A stretch of 64,000 nucleotides of DNA from Leptolyngbya sp. FACHB-8 (GCF_014695575.1 NZ_JACJOO010000048.1:1-64000); one strand, 5' to 3'. Positions 35,292 to 45,173 are shown, counted from the stretch's first letter. Notes: generated from the sequence alone by a model not told the origin. Translations and numbers: made by a program.

Positions 35292-35993
35292 ATGACAAGT
35301 TGGAAGAATGGTTCTTGGAAGCTTGGGTGCATGCTGGCAACAGCGATCGCCCTCGGAGGCATCTCCCTCGTTTCAATCGCTCCTGCCGCCCGGGCTCAGC
35401 AGACGCTATTTGAGGAGCAGGGCAACCTGCAACCCATGGAGGACGAATATACCTTCTCCGGGACTGCTGGACAGACGGTGACAATCGCGATGAATAGCGA
35501 TGTGTTTGATACTCTGCTCGTGCTGCGTGGCCCCAATGGGCAAGACGTCACGATGAACGATGACTACGCGCGTAGCCTTAACTCCACCATTGTGGCAACG
35601 CTGCCAACAACAGGTACCTATACGGTTTTGGCCCGCTCCTTCTCTGGTCAAGGTGGAGCCTATCGAATTGTGGTACGTCCGGCGACAGCCTATGACCAGG
35701 CTTACGCCCGTGGGTTTGAGCAACTCCGTAATGGGCAGATGGATCAGGCGATTGCCTCCTTTACCGACGCGATTGGTCAAGACCCGAACCAGCCGATCGT
35801 CTATCTAGATCGCGGTGACGCTTACTACAGCCAGGGCAATATTCAGGGTGTCGTTGCAGACTATACCCGTGCAGCTGAGCTATACGAGCGAGCAGGAGAT
35901 ACGATGGCAGCCCAAGGCTTGCGGGAGCAACTTGAGTATATGCGGTCGAATCCCACACCTATGCCCATGCCCATGCCTATGCCCATGCCATAA
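35292..35993 (+). CDS. Exported PPC-domain and TPR-repeat protein
   Basis: A 233-residue protein from ATG 35292; the earlier in-frame ATG at 35193 would bury the signal peptide. Residues 1-36 are a signal peptide (hydrophobic core ending PAARAQ). Residues 40-125 match a bacterial pre-peptidase C-terminal (PPC)-like beta domain: EEQGNLQPMEDEYTFSGTAGQ, then DVFDTLLVLRGPNG and DDYARSLNS. Residues 130-215 form two TPR motifs (QAIASFTDAIGQDPNQ). The tail is a pure Pro-Met repeat coded by tandem CCCATG units. It is secreted or periplasmic and probably scaffolds other proteins; partner unknown. Confidence 0.83.
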   Translation: MTSWKNGSWKLGCMLATAIALGGISLVSIAPAARAQQTLFEEQGNLQPMEDEYTFSGTAGQTVTIAMNSDVFDTLLVLRGPNGQDVTMNDDYARSLNSTIVATLPTTGTYTVLARSFSGQGGAYRIVVRPATAYDQAYARGFEQLRNGQMDQAIASFTDAIGQDPNQPIVYLDRGDAYYSQGNIQGVVADYTRAAELYERAGDTMAAQGLREQLEYMRSNPTPMPMPMPMPMP

Positions 35994-36016
35994 GAGCAAT
36001 CATCCCAATTCTTGAC

Positions 36017-36100
36017 TAATCTCAGTTCGGAATACGCTGGATTGCCATGTTGAGTGCTGCACAACGCATAGCACTTGAAAACGGCCTTAACTAAACTCCA
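36017..36100 (+). mobile_element. CTCAG-family element, decayed copy
   Basis: TAATCTCAGTTCGGAATACG at the left and a worn TTAACTAAACTCCAAGTT at the right match the family ends; only the second hairpin (GAGTGCTGC-ACAAC-GCATAGCACTT) remains, with mismatches. It lies between convergent genes. Confidence 0.65.
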
Positions 36101-36101
36101 A

Positions 36102-36150
36102 GTTGAATAGCAAAATCGCGTCGTTTGGCGACGCGATTTTGCTATTCAAC
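36102..36150. repeat. Perfect 22-bp-arm palindrome
   Basis: Arms 36102-36123 and 36129-36150 with loop TTTGG. It directly follows the decayed CTCAG element. Confidence 0.88.
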
Positions 36151-36205
36151 CGTGCCTGTTTGGGTGTGCTGAGTGGAAGCCGACGCGTGTATGCGTAAGG
36201 CTGTA

Positions 36206-36610
36206 TTACTGGCGTTGAGTGGCGATCGCCAAGCGCACCCCAGGAATTTGGCGCAACTGATCCATGACGCCTACTACGGCACCATGACTGACCGCTTTAT
36301 CGGCGTTGATGACAACAATGGGTGGAGTGGGGTTATTGGCGATCGCTTGCTGCACACGGCCTGCCAGGGTGCTGAGATCCATCGGTTCTTGATCCAGCGC
36401 TAAACCTCCGTCAGACGTGATGCTGACAACCAGTTGGGTCTGATTTTGCTCCTCGGAAGTAGCCGCCCCAGGCAAATTTACAGGAAGCCCGGCAGAACGG
36501 GTTAGATAGAGCGATGACATGATAAAAAATGTGAGGATCGCAAAGATCACATCGATCATGGGCACGATGTTGATCTGAGAGGGTGGCTCCGGTTCACTGG
36601 GTAGGCGCAT
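36206..36610 (-). CDS. exbD: ExbD/TolR-type biopolymer transport protein
   Basis: A 134-residue protein: short cytoplasmic N-terminus, one membrane helix (about 15-37, IVPMIDVIFAILTFFIMSS) with the conserved proton-relay Asp in VIFAILTF context preceded by MID, and a periplasmic domain. With ExbB it forms the proton-driven stator that energises outer-membrane transport or envelope processes. The longer frame to 36667 would overlap the exbB gene by 74 bases; the ATG at 36610 overlaps it by 17 and gives the standard N-terminus. No TonB gene is adjacent. Confidence 0.88.
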   Translation of the reverse strand: MRLPSEPEPPSQINIVPMIDVIFAILTFFIMSSLYLTRSAGLPVNLPGAATSEEQNQTQLVVSITSDGGLALDQEPMDLSTLAGRVQQAIANNPTPPIVVINADKAVSHGAVVGVMDQLRQIPGVRLAIATQRQ

Positions 36611-37271
36611 AGGGGGCTCCTCCTTTCTCGTAACGGCGGCGGTAGAGTAGCTCGATCTGACCTCCATACTCCTGGATCAGGGCAATTTGCCGTTGATACA
36701 GGCCACGAAACATATTGGCAAAGAGAAGCGTGGCGATCGCTACCACCAACCCTGATGCTGTCGAAACCAACGCTTCACTAATGCCCGCGGTCACATTCGT
36801 TGTCTGAGTGCTGGAGGCTTCGCCAAGGCGCAGGGATGCAAAAGAATGAATCAGCCCCAAAACGGTACCGAGCAACCCCAGTAACGGCGCAACACTGATG
36901 ACTGTGTCAAATACAGTGTTAAAGCGTTTTAAGAGTGGAATCTCTGCCTGGGCTGCACTCTCTAATGCCAGCCGAAACTCTTCAGGAGTGGGGTGATCCA
37001 ACTCCAGCGCAGCTAGAAAAATCCGGGCCATGGGTAACTGAGCGTTCTGTTCCAGCTTTTGAAAAGCAGCCCGGGAGCTACGCTTATACAAGGACAGGGT
37101 TTCTTGTATCACCTGATCCTGGGTCTTCATAATCTGAAACCAAAACACTAACCGTTCCATAACTAAAGCCAGGGCGAGGATGGAGAATCCCACCAGGGGA
37201 ATCATCACGACCCCACCCGCTATGAACAGGTCACGCAAAGGCATCGCAGTTGGCTCAGGTACCCGTATCAA
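36594..37271 (-). CDS. exbB: MotA/TolQ/ExbB proton channel protein
   Basis: A 225-residue protein with three membrane helices (about 12-38, 110-140 with SVAPLLGLLGTVLGLIHSF, 155-185 with TNVTAGISEALVSTASGLVVAI). These two later helices are the pore-lining signature of the ExbB/TolQ family. It pairs with exbD to form a proton channel stator. Alternative ATG at 37244 would remove nine residues. It is the middle of a three-gene unit DUF2993-exbB-exbD with overlaps of four and 17 bases. Confidence 0.92.
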   Translation of the reverse strand: MIRVPEPTAMPLRDLFIAGGVVMIPLVGFSILALALVMERLVFWFQIMKTQDQVIQETLSLYKRSSRAAFQKLEQNAQLPMARIFLAALELDHPTPEEFRLALESAAQAEIPLLKRFNTVFDTVISVAPLLGLLGTVLGLIHSFASLRLGEASSTQTTNVTAGISEALVSTASGLVVAIATLLFANMFRGLYQRQIALIQEYGGQIELLYRRRYEKGGAPYAPTQ

Positions 37272-38059
37272 GTACCAGGAAAGTGTTCTATCTGAGCATA
37301 ACCGCTGAAGATAAGTTTTTTGCCAGAAGTTTCCAGGCGGTTGAGCCGCATGCTGACCCCGTCTAGGTCAAACCGATCCAAATCCACCATCTCGTTCAGC
37401 ACGTTAGCAAAGGCCATCGTTAACACTTGAGAAAGCCCCCGTACGTCTTCTGGCACGTCTTCTGATTCAAAGGTCGGGTTCTGGAATTGAATACGCCGTC
37501 GTCGTTCTACCTCTAAGGTTGCCTTCATCCGAATAGGTACATCACTGCGGTTCGGCAGATCAGTTAAAGCACTAATTTTGAGTTGATTGTCAGGCAGCAG
37601 GTTGACCTGGACATCCCGGAAGGTAATCGGTTCCCCTCCCGATAGATTAGTCAGGGCCTCGGACTGCAAATTCACCAGGCGTTTTTGCACCAATTCTGCC
37701 TTGAATGCCCGGTTGATGCCATCTTCAGTCAAGACGACTTGAGCTACGGCCTGGGTTGGGTTCTTCAGGCGTACATGCCCCGACAGGATCGAGCCAGGAT
37801 CAATGGCAACAGCGTCCGCTATAAAGGACATTTCTGCCACTTCAAACTCCCGGCGAATGACAAGATTGCGCCCAGACATTTGAAAGGCATCGATACTGCC
37901 CTGAAGCAATTTACTTGGGGGATTACATCGAATCTGTACGTCGACAGCTTCGCTAGCCGAAAAAAGATGCCGAATAGATTGGGTGGCAACTTTGTTCAGG
38001 AGCTGTTCCCCAAAGTCAGTTCCAGCGCCGGGTTTGGGAGAGGTAAACAGGCTAAACAT
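37268..38059 (-). CDS. DUF2993 domain protein
   Basis: A 263-residue cyanobacterial and actinobacterial family protein. There is no clear signal peptide; the body alternates beta strands (QIRCNPPSKLLQGSIDAFQM, FIADAVAIDPGSILSGHVRLKNPT), typical of a lipid- or envelope-associated LEA-like or mammalian BPI-like fold. Function unknown. It starts the unit that includes exbB and exbD, overlapping exbB by four bases, so I infer a role in the envelope. Confidence 0.85.
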   Translation of the reverse strand: MFSLFTSPKPGAGTDFGEQLLNKVATQSIRHLFSASEAVDVQIRCNPPSKLLQGSIDAFQMSGRNLVIRREFEVAEMSFIADAVAIDPGSILSGHVRLKNPTQAVAQVVLTEDGINRAFKAELVQKRLVNLQSEALTNLSGGEPITFRDVQVNLLPDNQLKISALTDLPNRSDVPIRMKATLEVERRRRIQFQNPTFESEDVPEDVRGLSQVLTMAFANVLNEMVDLDRFDLDGVSMRLNRLETSGKKLIFSGYAQIEHFPGT

Positions 38060-38459
38060 AGTGGGGAATAGACCAGAATGTTACTTTTCGTAACGCCCTT
38101 GTTGTAACAAATTCTTCATACACATTGCAACGTTTGAGGGCCAATTTGAGCACAGCGAAACTTATAGCACAGTGTTGAAATTGCTATATGTCTGCTTTTG
38201 GCCGGCTGCAGTCACAATTCAGGGATTGTAAACCTGGAGTTTTTGCAAGAGATCCGGGGAAGCTCTAATCTAGTAAAGAGGAATTGGCAGGCAAGCGCAT
38301 CCATATCTTAGATTCGGATTTGTCTCCATCCTTCAGAGTTCCTGCTTTAGGCCGTAGGCCGGATGCAGAGCTCAATATTTGCTCAGTCATCCTCAGGCTA
38401 TCATGCTGGATGACAGCAAATAGCTCAATTCAGACGAGATTTGTTATTGGACGCTGCGT
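38060..38459. other. Divergent promoter region of the DUF2993-exbBD unit and nadK
   Basis: About 400 bases with no supportable gene or long palindrome. One of the few gaps without a palindromic element. Confidence 0.5.
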
Positions 38460-39377
38460 GTGCCCAAAGCTGGCATTATTTACAACGACATTAAGCCCGT
38501 AGCCTGTCGCACTGCCGAAGAGTTGCGAGACAAGCTCGTGGCTAATGGCTGGGATGTTCAAATGGCGACAGGGGTCGGCGGGATTTTGGGCTATTCGAAG
38601 CCTAACCGCCCCATGTGCCATACCCCGATCACTAGCCTGGTGCCCGAAGGCTTTGATGAAGACATGGTCTTTGCCATTGTTCTAGGGGGCGATGGAACGG
38701 TGTTAGCGGCCTGTCGGCAGGTGGCCCCCTGTGGTATTCCCTTAATGGCAATCAACACAGGGCATATGGGCTTTCTCACGGAAGCTTACTTGAATCAATT
38801 GCCTCAGGCAGTGGAGCAATTGCTCAATCAAGATTACGGCGTTGAAGAACGGGCCATGCTCACAGTAGAGGTGGTGCGAGATGACATCGCCTGCTGGGAG
38901 GCGCTCTGCCTCAACGAAATGGTGATCCACCGTGAGCCGTTGACTAGCATGTGCCACTTTGAGGTCGAAATTGGTAAACACGCGCCAGTCGATATTGCTG
39001 CGGATGGGGTGATTATTGCTACGCCAACGGGCTCTACAGCTTATGCCCTATCAGCGGGAGGGCCGGTTATAACTCCAGGGGTTCCCGTGTTGCAATTGGT
39101 GCCGATTTGTCCCCATTCCCTGGCTTCACGAGCTCTGGTGTTTGACGATCGCGAACAGGTAACCATCTTTCCAGCCAACCCAAATCGATTGGTGATGGTG
39201 GTGGATGGGAATGCCGGATGTTACGTACTGCCAGAGGATCGGGTACGGGTGCAGCGATCGCCCTACACAGCCCGCTTTATCCGAATGAGACCTCCAGAAT
39301 TTTTCCATGTTCTGCGCGAAAAACTGGGATGGGGGTTGCCCCACGTGGCTAAGCCAACTTCTGTGGAACTTCCCTGA
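38460..39377 (+). CDS. nadK: NAD kinase
   Basis: A 305-residue protein with GTG start. It carries the NAD kinase motifs GGDGTVLAA (residues about 77-85), [15 protein letters not shown], the [15 protein letters not shown] loop and a C-terminal VDG. It phosphorylates NAD to NADP with ATP, which sets the pool for photosynthetic electron transport. Cyanobacteria often have two paralogues; which this is cannot be told here. The response regulator at 39541 follows on the same strand. Confidence 0.93.
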   Translation: MPKAGIIYNDIKPVACRTAEELRDKLVANGWDVQMATGVGGILGYSKPNRPMCHTPITSLVPEGFDEDMVFAIVLGGDGTVLAACRQVAPCGIPLMAINTGHMGFLTEAYLNQLPQAVEQLLNQDYGVEERAMLTVEVVRDDIACWEALCLNEMVIHREPLTSMCHFEVEIGKHAPVDIAADGVIIATPTGSTAYALSAGGPVITPGVPVLQLVPICPHSLASRALVFDDREQVTIFPANPNRLVMVVDGNAGCYVLPEDRVRVQRSPYTARFIRMRPPEFFHVLREKLGWGLPHVAKPTSVELP

Positions 39378-39413
39378 GGGGGCCGCCGTCCCTGGAAAGT
39401 AACTGGTTGAATC

Positions 39414-39487
39414 GGGCGTCAGTTGCCTACCATTTGACGAGGTGGGCAATCAGCGCTCACTTGTTAGATCGTAGGCAACTAACGCCC
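39414..39487. repeat. Inverted repeat in the nadK-nblR spacer
   Basis: 17-bp arms (GGGCGTCAGTTGCCTAC and complement, one mismatch) around a 40-base interior. A longer-range stem than the palindromes elsewhere; it may end nadK transcription. Confidence 0.6.
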
Positions 39488-39540
39488 CAAGGTGCTAGGG
39501 GCTCTGTGATAAAACAGACGTGTCCCCTGTGCTGTAGTTT

Positions 39541-40236
39541 ATGAATGCATCTGCTAGCGAAACTAACCTCTGTGTTCTAGTCGTTGAGACAGACCGTAGC
39601 CTGGCTCAGCACGTTGCAACGGATTTGCAGGACTTGGGGTATCAGGCTGCGATCGCCCACGATGCCGAAAGTGGTCTCAAGCAAGCCCAGGCTCTCCAGC
39701 CTGCCCTGATTGTCATCGATCGCGCTTTATCTGAGGACTCAGGGCTGACTCTCTGCCACCGCTTGCGCTCCCAGGGCATCCGGATGCCAGTTTTGCTGCT
39801 GATGGCCCGAGATACGGTGGAAGACCGTACTGCCTGCCTGGAGGCTGGGGCTGACGATTATTTTCTCAAGCCTTACCGCAGCGATGAATTTGTCAAGCTG
39901 GTACGGTTTTACCTGCAGCCCGAGACATCTCCCAGTGAGCAGCTCCGATTTGCTGATCTCACCCTTGACCTGTCCAGCCGGCGGGCTCAGCGGGGAGAAC
40001 GGCCAATCGACCTGACGATGAAAGAATTCGAGCTACTGAAATACTTAATGGAACACCCTCGAGAGGTTCTGACGCGGGAGCAGATCCTGGAGAATGTTTG
40101 GGGCTACGACTTTATGGGCGAGTCGAATGTCATTGAGGTGTATGTGCGGTATCTTCGCCTCAAGATTGAGGATGAAGGAGAGAAGCGCCTCATTCAGACC
40201 GTGCGTAGCGTCGGCTATGTGTTGCGAGAAGCTTGA
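39541..40236 (+). CDS. nblR: OmpR-family response regulator, probable NblR
   Basis: A 231-residue protein: receiver domain (5-120) and winged-helix DNA-binding domain (135-230; LTMKEFELLKYLMEHPREVLTREQIL, YVRYLRLKIE). The phospho-acceptor Asp is present in VIDRAL, but the acidic pocket reads VVETD instead of the usual DD pair, and LMARDT replaces the normal switch. That irregular receiver is a known feature of NblR, which activates nblA and stress acclimation without conventional phosphorylation. I favour NblR over RpaB because RpaB has a normal acidic pocket. Confidence 0.75.
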   Translation: MNASASETNLCVLVVETDRSLAQHVATDLQDLGYQAAIAHDAESGLKQAQALQPALIVIDRALSEDSGLTLCHRLRSQGIRMPVLLLMARDTVEDRTACLEAGADDYFLKPYRSDEFVKLVRFYLQPETSPSEQLRFADLTLDLSSRRAQRGERPIDLTMKEFELLKYLMEHPREVLTREQILENVWGYDFMGESNVIEVYVRYLRLKIEDEGEKRLIQTVRSVGYVLREA

Positions 40237-40318
40237 GGGTACAGAGAGCTTGCTTCTATAAGCTGCTAAAGCCTTCGGAATGAGAACTTACAGAACCAGG
40301 TGTGCAGGTTAAAAAATT

Positions 40319-40840
40319 ATGGGAAAAAGTGGTATGAGACAAAAACGCCAAACCCTGCGGCAGCGATTCCTGAGCTGGACCATTATTGGTCTGTGCCTGG
40401 TGGCTCTGGGGTGTAATGCGGCGACTGCCGATTCAAGTACGTCTGAGGGCCAGATGCTTCCAATTACCGCTGAGGTTGAGTTGGGGAGTGAGCAGTTCCA
40501 GCTAGAGGTCGCTCGGACCCCTTCAGAACAAGCTATGGGCTTAATGTATCGCCCGTCCCTGGAAGATAATCGCGGGATGTTATTCCCCTTCAGGTACCAG
40601 CGCGTTGTGCAGTTCTGGATGAAGAACTGCTTAATTCCTCTGGATATGGTGTTTTTACGCAACGGGACAGTACAGGCCGTGGTGACAGCTCCCCCCTGTG
40701 AAGATGAACCCTGCCCCACCTATGGCCCCAGCACCGCCGTCGATAGCGTAATCGAGCTGCGGGGTGGCCGGGCTCAAGAAGTTGGGATTACTCCAGGCGA
40801 TCGCGTCGAAATTCGCTTCCTTGAAGGGTCTCAGTCGTAA
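40319..40840 (+). CDS. DUF192 family lipoprotein
   Basis: A 173-residue protein with a lipoprotein signal (LVALGC, Cys near residue 32). The DUF192 domain follows (about 50-165): PSEQAMGLMYRPSLEDNRGMLFPF, FWMKNCLIPLDMVFL and VIELRGG. It is an exported membrane-anchored protein of unknown activity. Its TAA stop codon lies inside the 6-bp repeat that flanks the downstream CTCAG element. Start could also be the ATG 15 bases further on. Confidence 0.87.
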   Translation: MGKSGMRQKRQTLRQRFLSWTIIGLCLVALGCNAATADSSTSEGQMLPITAEVELGSEQFQLEVARTPSEQAMGLMYRPSLEDNRGMLFPFRYQRVVQFWMKNCLIPLDMVFLRNGTVQAVVTAPPCEDEPCPTYGPSTAVDSVIELRGGRAQEVGITPGDRVEIRFLEGSQS

Positions 40841-40841
40841 G

Positions 40842-40920
40842 TAACCTCAGTTCGGGATAAGCTGACATCCATTTTGAAGTGTGCGAAGCGCATTCCAAAA
40901 TGCCCTTAACTCAAACTCAG
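40842..40920 (+). mobile_element. CTCAG-family element with one hairpin
   Basis: Left end TAACCTCAGTTCGGGATAAG is exactly the same as at 29641. One hairpin remains (40870-40902, GTGC-GAA-GCGC core, mismatches in the arms) and the right end CCCTTAACTCAAACTCAG is worn. GTAAGT flanks it at 40837-40842 and 40923-40928, including the stop codon of the DUF192 gene. Confidence 0.82.
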
Positions 40921-40932
40921 AAGTAAGTCACC

Positions 40933-40965
40933 AAAAAGGGTGGAAGCTCAGCTCCCACCCTTTTT
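40933..40965. terminator. Bidirectional terminator
   Basis: AAAAAGGGTGG(A)AGCT pairs with AGCTCCCACCCTTTTT; A and T runs on either side serve both convergent genes. Confidence 0.88.
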
Positions 40966-40976
40966 GCTTTGTTTAT

Positions 40977-42440
40977 TTAAGCACTGGCTTCTGCTGAGGC
41001 TAACGTTGTATTAGCTTGAGGCTTAAGCCGTTGTAGAGCTTGGTTTACAAGCGTCTGGGCGAAAGCTGAGCGCTGATTCTCCTGGAACACCCAACTAAGT
41101 TTCTGGGCCAGCCTATCGAGCTGCAAACCGCCCGAGGTTGCCTCCAGGGCTTCCTGCTCCTGGAAGTACTCAATCAAGCTCAAGCCAGCCATACGGGTCA
41201 GATAGGCAGCGCTAACGCCCTGTAACGCCCCTCCAGCCACAAAGGTAAGCGCGTGGCTCTTGAGAAGGGGAGTAATGGCCTGGCTCGTCAACTCTACCAG
41301 GCCTAGCTTCACCATGGCTTCTGCTAGAGTGCTGGCTGCATTCTTGGCTTGCTCCAGGCTCACCTTCTGCTGATACATCGACCCCAAATCCATCACGAGT
41401 TGGGCGTTAATCGAAGCCGTGGCTAACAGATCCAGGCTGGGAACGGGGCTGGCGAAGGCGGCGGTAGCGGCAATCCACTGAGCTTGCTCAATGACAGGAA
41501 GGGCGCGATCGCGACGAATCCGGTTCACTTCGGCTTTGATCTCGTCTTTCAGGTGTCGGGCCTGGCGATCGGTGGTTGCCAGCACCAATCGTGGCGCATC
41601 TACCGTCACAATGGCTTCTAACCGCTCTAGCAGGGATGCTAACTCCGGTTGAGGTTGCTCTAAACGTTCAGAGATAGTGCCGTTTGCCTGATGCTGGCGT
41701 ACTTTGAAGGGTGCGGGGGCAGCAGCGATCGCCACTACATCTTGCACAGATACGACACCCAGCGCCCGCTCCCGAATTTGCTGCAAGATGAGCGGTCGCT
41801 CATCCGGTAAGTACTGGTCTTGCTTGTTGAAGGCCAACACCACGCGATAGTGCTGCTGTTGGAGCTGCTTCAACAGAGCCAAGTCAGAATCAGTCAGGTC
41901 ACCTGTAATCAGAAACAGCACTAAATCTGCCGATACTAACTCTGAACTGACGGCATCTGTAGCCAGGTCAAAAAGCTCAATGGGCCGAGGGGTTTCGGTG
42001 GGTTGGGGAATGCCTTGCTGCTGAAGGTAATTGAGCAGGGTCGTTTTGCCTGAAGCGCGCGAACCAGCGATCGCAACCCGCAGATTCTGCCGTTCCAGTT
42101 CAGTTTGTAAGGCTGTCAACCGCTCCTGCAAACCTGGTAAAACATTGGAAGTTGTTCCAGGAGTTTCGACTTCCGCCTTTAGCCGGGTAAGCCAATGGTC
42201 TGCTGTCGCGAGAGATTTTTCTACAGTGGCACGATCCAAAATGACGGGAGCTGGGGATAAATCAAGTTTGCTGGCACGGGGTCGCTGTAACCACCACATA
42301 CCGCTGCCGAGGGCGATCGCCCCCCACATCATACTTTCGCCCATATGTGCAGCCCCCGGGTGTATCCAGTTCAGCACCCAAGTTCCTGCTGTTAGTGCCA
42401 AACCTCCAATCAAAATCGGCTGCCGGATCCCCTGGCCCAT
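40977..42440 (-). CDS. GTPase-domain DUF697 membrane protein
   Basis: A 487-residue protein. Two N-terminal helices (about 10-55) anchor it; a small GTP-binding domain follows (G1 GSRASGKTTLL near residue 136, G3-like LVLFLITGDL, G4 FNKQD near 208). The C-terminal 180 residues are the DUF697 (YcjF-like) domain with hydrophobic, possibly membrane-associated helices. Such proteins are thought to tether to membranes and act as dynamin- or Era-like switches, but their targets are unknown. It is monocistronic, followed by the bidirectional terminator. Confidence 0.85.
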   Translation of the reverse strand: MGQGIRQPILIGGLALTAGTWVLNWIHPGAAHMGESMMWGAIALGSGMWWLQRPRASKLDLSPAPVILDRATVEKSLATADHWLTRLKAEVETPGTTSNVLPGLQERLTALQTELERQNLRVAIAGSRASGKTTLLNYLQQQGIPQPTETPRPIELFDLATDAVSSELVSADLVLFLITGDLTDSDLALLKQLQQQHYRVVLAFNKQDQYLPDERPLILQQIRERALGVVSVQDVVAIAAAPAPFKVRQHQANGTISERLEQPQPELASLLERLEAIVTVDAPRLVLATTDRQARHLKDEIKAEVNRIRRDRALPVIEQAQWIAATAAFASPVPSLDLLATASINAQLVMDLGSMYQQKVSLEQAKNAASTLAEAMVKLGLVELTSQAITPLLKSHALTFVAGGALQGVSAAYLTRMAGLSLIEYFQEQEALEATSGGLQLDRLAQKLSWVFQENQRSAFAQTLVNQALQRLKPQANTTLASAEASA

Positions 42441-42570
42441 GTCCCTAACCTCATGACGTGATACCTCTTCTTATTGTATCGGGGTAGCCCCCTCCGGAGA
42501 TCCCCTCGACCGAACCCCTGTACTGGAATTTCCCGAATTTTCTACCAGTGCTACAGAGACTGGCATACCT

Positions 42571-42627
42571 TAAAGGCTAGAAGCAGAGGGAGGGTGCATT
42601 GCACCCTCCCTCTGCTTCTAGCCTTTA
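42571..42627. repeat. Perfect 27-bp-arm palindrome, triloop ATT
   Basis: Arms 42571-42597 and 42601-42627; ATT loop closed by C:G. It lies between the GTPase gene promoter and the tRNA-fMet terminator. Confidence 0.93.
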
Positions 42628-42636
42628 GGTGGAATT

Positions 42637-42670
42637 AAAAAAGCCCCACCTGAAATTGGTAGGGCTTTTT
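42637..42670 (-). terminator. Intrinsic terminator of tRNA-fMet
   Basis: On the minus strand, AAAAAGCCC-TACC pairs with GGTGGGGCTTTTTT; the T-run ends it a few bases after the tRNA. Confidence 0.87.
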
Positions 42671-42674
42671 AACT

Positions 42675-42751
<77 letters not shown>

Positions 42752-42897
42752 TCGCTCTGTGCTTTCGTCTCGCACTTATTCATAGTAGCGAACATCGAGC
42801 GTTTTGACAAATGATTTACTAAAAAAGATTTGAATTTATCCGAATGGGCTACTTCTCGGGCTTCGAGTAGACGGTGGGTGCTCATTCGTTCTGCACG

Positions 42898-45024
42898 CTA
42901 GCTGAATGGACGTGTAAGGCTACGATCGAGCTGAGACTGTAGTTCTTCCAGGCTATGAGCCGGGCCTCGACAGCTCAGGCCCTGGCAGACTAAGGCTGCA
43001 TCTCCTTTGGGTAGGTCGAGCTGGAGCCGAAGGATCGCTGAAGGAAGATAACGGGGAGCGATCGCTGCTAGATATTGGGGCTGGGTGCGGACGAGGGTTT
43101 GCGTTTGGTACCAGTCCAGGGCGATGAACAGACCGGGGCAACTGGCGGGAGACTGCTCCATGATGCCGCTGAAGGAGCGAAGGGCCTGCTCTGCCCGGTC
43201 CAAGTAAGGCAGGTCTTCCGTAATGAGGAAGAGACGGATGAGGTTGGCAATCGCCACTCCATTCGCGGAGGGAGTCGCATTGTCATCAAAGCTCCGTTCC
43301 CGCACTACCAAGTCAGCATTGTCATCCGTATTGAAGTAGCCTCCCAGATTGGAACTCCATAGATGGGCGTCAAACTCTCGTTGGAGAGCGAGGGCATGGC
43401 TGAGCCAGTAAGCCGAACTCTGGAAATCGGGCTTGATGCTGAACGAGGAAACCACATCCACGGGGTCGGCTACAGCTCGGGTGGAGAAATCCCACTGGTG
43501 AGCCTGGTGCAGGTCGAGCAAGGCTTTAATCAGCAGGGCATAGTCTTCGGAGCGGGCGATCGTGCTGACAGTTCCTTCGTAGTTCAGACGATGCAGCCGG
43601 CCCTCCACCTGTTGTTGAGTCACGATAAAATTGGCGGCGCGATCGGCCAAAGTTAAGTATTGAGAATTTTTGAACACCACCGCAGCACGGGCTAGGCCAG
43701 AGATCATCAAGCTGTTCCAGGCGACGATCATTTTGGGATCGGTGACTGCAGGAATACGACCCTGCCAGGGATAGGTCTTGGCTTCCTCGTTATTGCGAGC
43801 TGGGGGGAAGGTAACGACGTTGGCAGGTTCATCGCCATAGCGAACCCGGAACAGCTTCTGTAAGGCTTGTTCTAGGTTTGCACTCAGAGGGCCCGGGTGC
43901 TTCCGTTGCAGAACATTGTGTCCCTCAAAGTTGCCTTTTTCTGTGACCGTAAACTGTTCCTGAAGTTCGGTCAGCTCCTCTTCACTCAGCAGGGTTTGTA
44001 AGTCGGAGTAGTCCCATACATAAAATGCTCCCTCCTCCGGTTCGGCCTCGTCTGGGCTGACAAAACTATCAGCATCCTGTGCGGCATAGAAATAGCCCTC
44101 AGGGGCCGTCATTTCCCGCTGGAGCCACTGAACGGTACCGGCGATCGCCCGCTCAAAGGCGGGCTCCTCCATTCCGGCACTCCACAGGTTTGCCAAAAAC
44201 TCCACTACTTGCCCATTGTCGTAGAGCATCTTCTCGAAGTGGGGCACGGTCCAGTTGGGGTCTACGGTGTAGCGATGAAACCCCCCAGCTACATGGTCAT
44301 AGATGCCTCCCAGCGCCAGATCCAGCCCGCGCTGCTGGCAGATCTCCCGCGCCGCTACTTTCGCATCGGGGAACTGAAAGCGCGCTCCATGCAGCGCCGC
44401 CTCTGCATGGGGAATCATGGGAAAGCTTGGCCCTGTACGGGAAGCCGCTAATATAGCCGCGCTATACTCTAATCCCTGCCGTAGCAAGTCGGGCGTGAGT
44501 TCTGTTTCGTCCCGGAACTGGGCCATCTGATTCAGCCGTCCGTAGATCTCGTCCCGGACAGATTGCATCTTGTCTTTTTGCGTGTCGTAGAACTGCCGAA
44601 TGGCCTGAAGAATCTGCAAAAATCCTGGCCGTCCATAGCGAGGCTGTGCAGGAAAATAAGTGCCACCGTAGAAGGGCAGCAGATCGTCGGGAGCTAGAAA
44701 AATATTGAGTGGCCATCCCCCCTGGCCCACCATCATTTGCAACGCCTGCATATAAATACTGTCCAGGTCCGGGCGCTCCTCCCGGTCAACCTTGATGGGC
44801 AGGAAGTTTGCATTCATGTAGTCGGCGATCGCCCCATCCGAAAATGCCTCGCCCTCCATCACCGTGCACCAATGGCAACTGGAATACCCAATAGAGAGGA
44901 AAATTGGTTTATTGTCCTGGCGAGCTCGGGCGATCGCCTCGTCACTCCAGGGCCACCAATCGATGGGATTATGGGCATGCTTCCGCAAATAAAGGCTGTG
45001 GGCGTCAGCCAGACGGTTGGGCAT
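42898..45024 (-). CDS. DUF255 thioredoxin-domain protein (YyaL/SSP411 family)
   Basis: A 708-residue protein. Residues 1-165 are a thioredoxin-like domain with the active-site motif C50-H-W-C53 (SSCHWCTVM) and [24 protein letters not shown]; the rest is an alpha/alpha-barrel like that of glycoside hydrolases and N-acylglucosamine epimerases ([35 protein letters not shown]). The family is widespread and its substrate is not known; a redox role at C50/C53 is inference. Length is normal. Monocistronic, with two hairpins upstream. Confidence 0.9.
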   Translation of the reverse strand: MPNRLADAHSLYLRKHAHNPIDWWPWSDEAIARARQDNKPIFLSIGYSSCHWCTVMEGEAFSDGAIADYMNANFLPIKVDREERPDLDSIYMQALQMMVGQGGWPLNIFLAPDDLLPFYGGTYFPAQPRYGRPGFLQILQAIRQFYDTQKDKMQSVRDEIYGRLNQMAQFRDETELTPDLLRQGLEYSAAILAASRTGPSFPMIPHAEAALHGARFQFPDAKVAAREICQQRGLDLALGGIYDHVAGGFHRYTVDPNWTVPHFEKMLYDNGQVVEFLANLWSAGMEEPAFERAIAGTVQWLQREMTAPEGYFYAAQDADSFVSPDEAEPEEGAFYVWDYSDLQTLLSEEELTELQEQFTVTEKGNFEGHNVLQRKHPGPLSANLEQALQKLFRVRYGDEPANVVTFPPARNNEEAKTYPWQGRIPAVTDPKMIVAWNSLMISGLARAAVVFKNSQYLTLADRAANFIVTQQQVEGRLHRLNYEGTVSTIARSEDYALLIKALLDLHQAHQWDFSTRAVADPVDVVSSFSIKPDFQSSAYWLSHALALQREFDAHLWSSNLGGYFNTDDNADLVVRERSFDDNATPSANGVAIANLIRLFLITEDLPYLDRAEQALRSFSGIMEQSPASCPGLFIALDWYQTQTLVRTQPQYLAAIAPRYLPSAILRLQLDLPKGDAALVCQGLSCRGPAHSLEELQSQLDRSLTRPFS

Positions 45025-45150
45025 GGGGGCAGACCTCTCAGGATTTTCACCTAGAGTCTACCGCGAGATTTAAGAGGGATTCTCAATCTCTAGCAGGGTG
45101 TTGTCAGCGTCTATAGCAATGTGCAAATGCGTTAAGTACAGCAACGGTGG

Positions 45151-45173
45151 GGTGGGGCGCTTCGTGCCCCACC
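45151..45173. repeat. Triloop hairpin TTC
   Basis: GGTGGGGC-GC stem with TTC loop (GAA on the other strand) closed by C:G, one G:T wobble. Lies between 45024 and 45274 with the next repeat. Confidence 0.75.
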
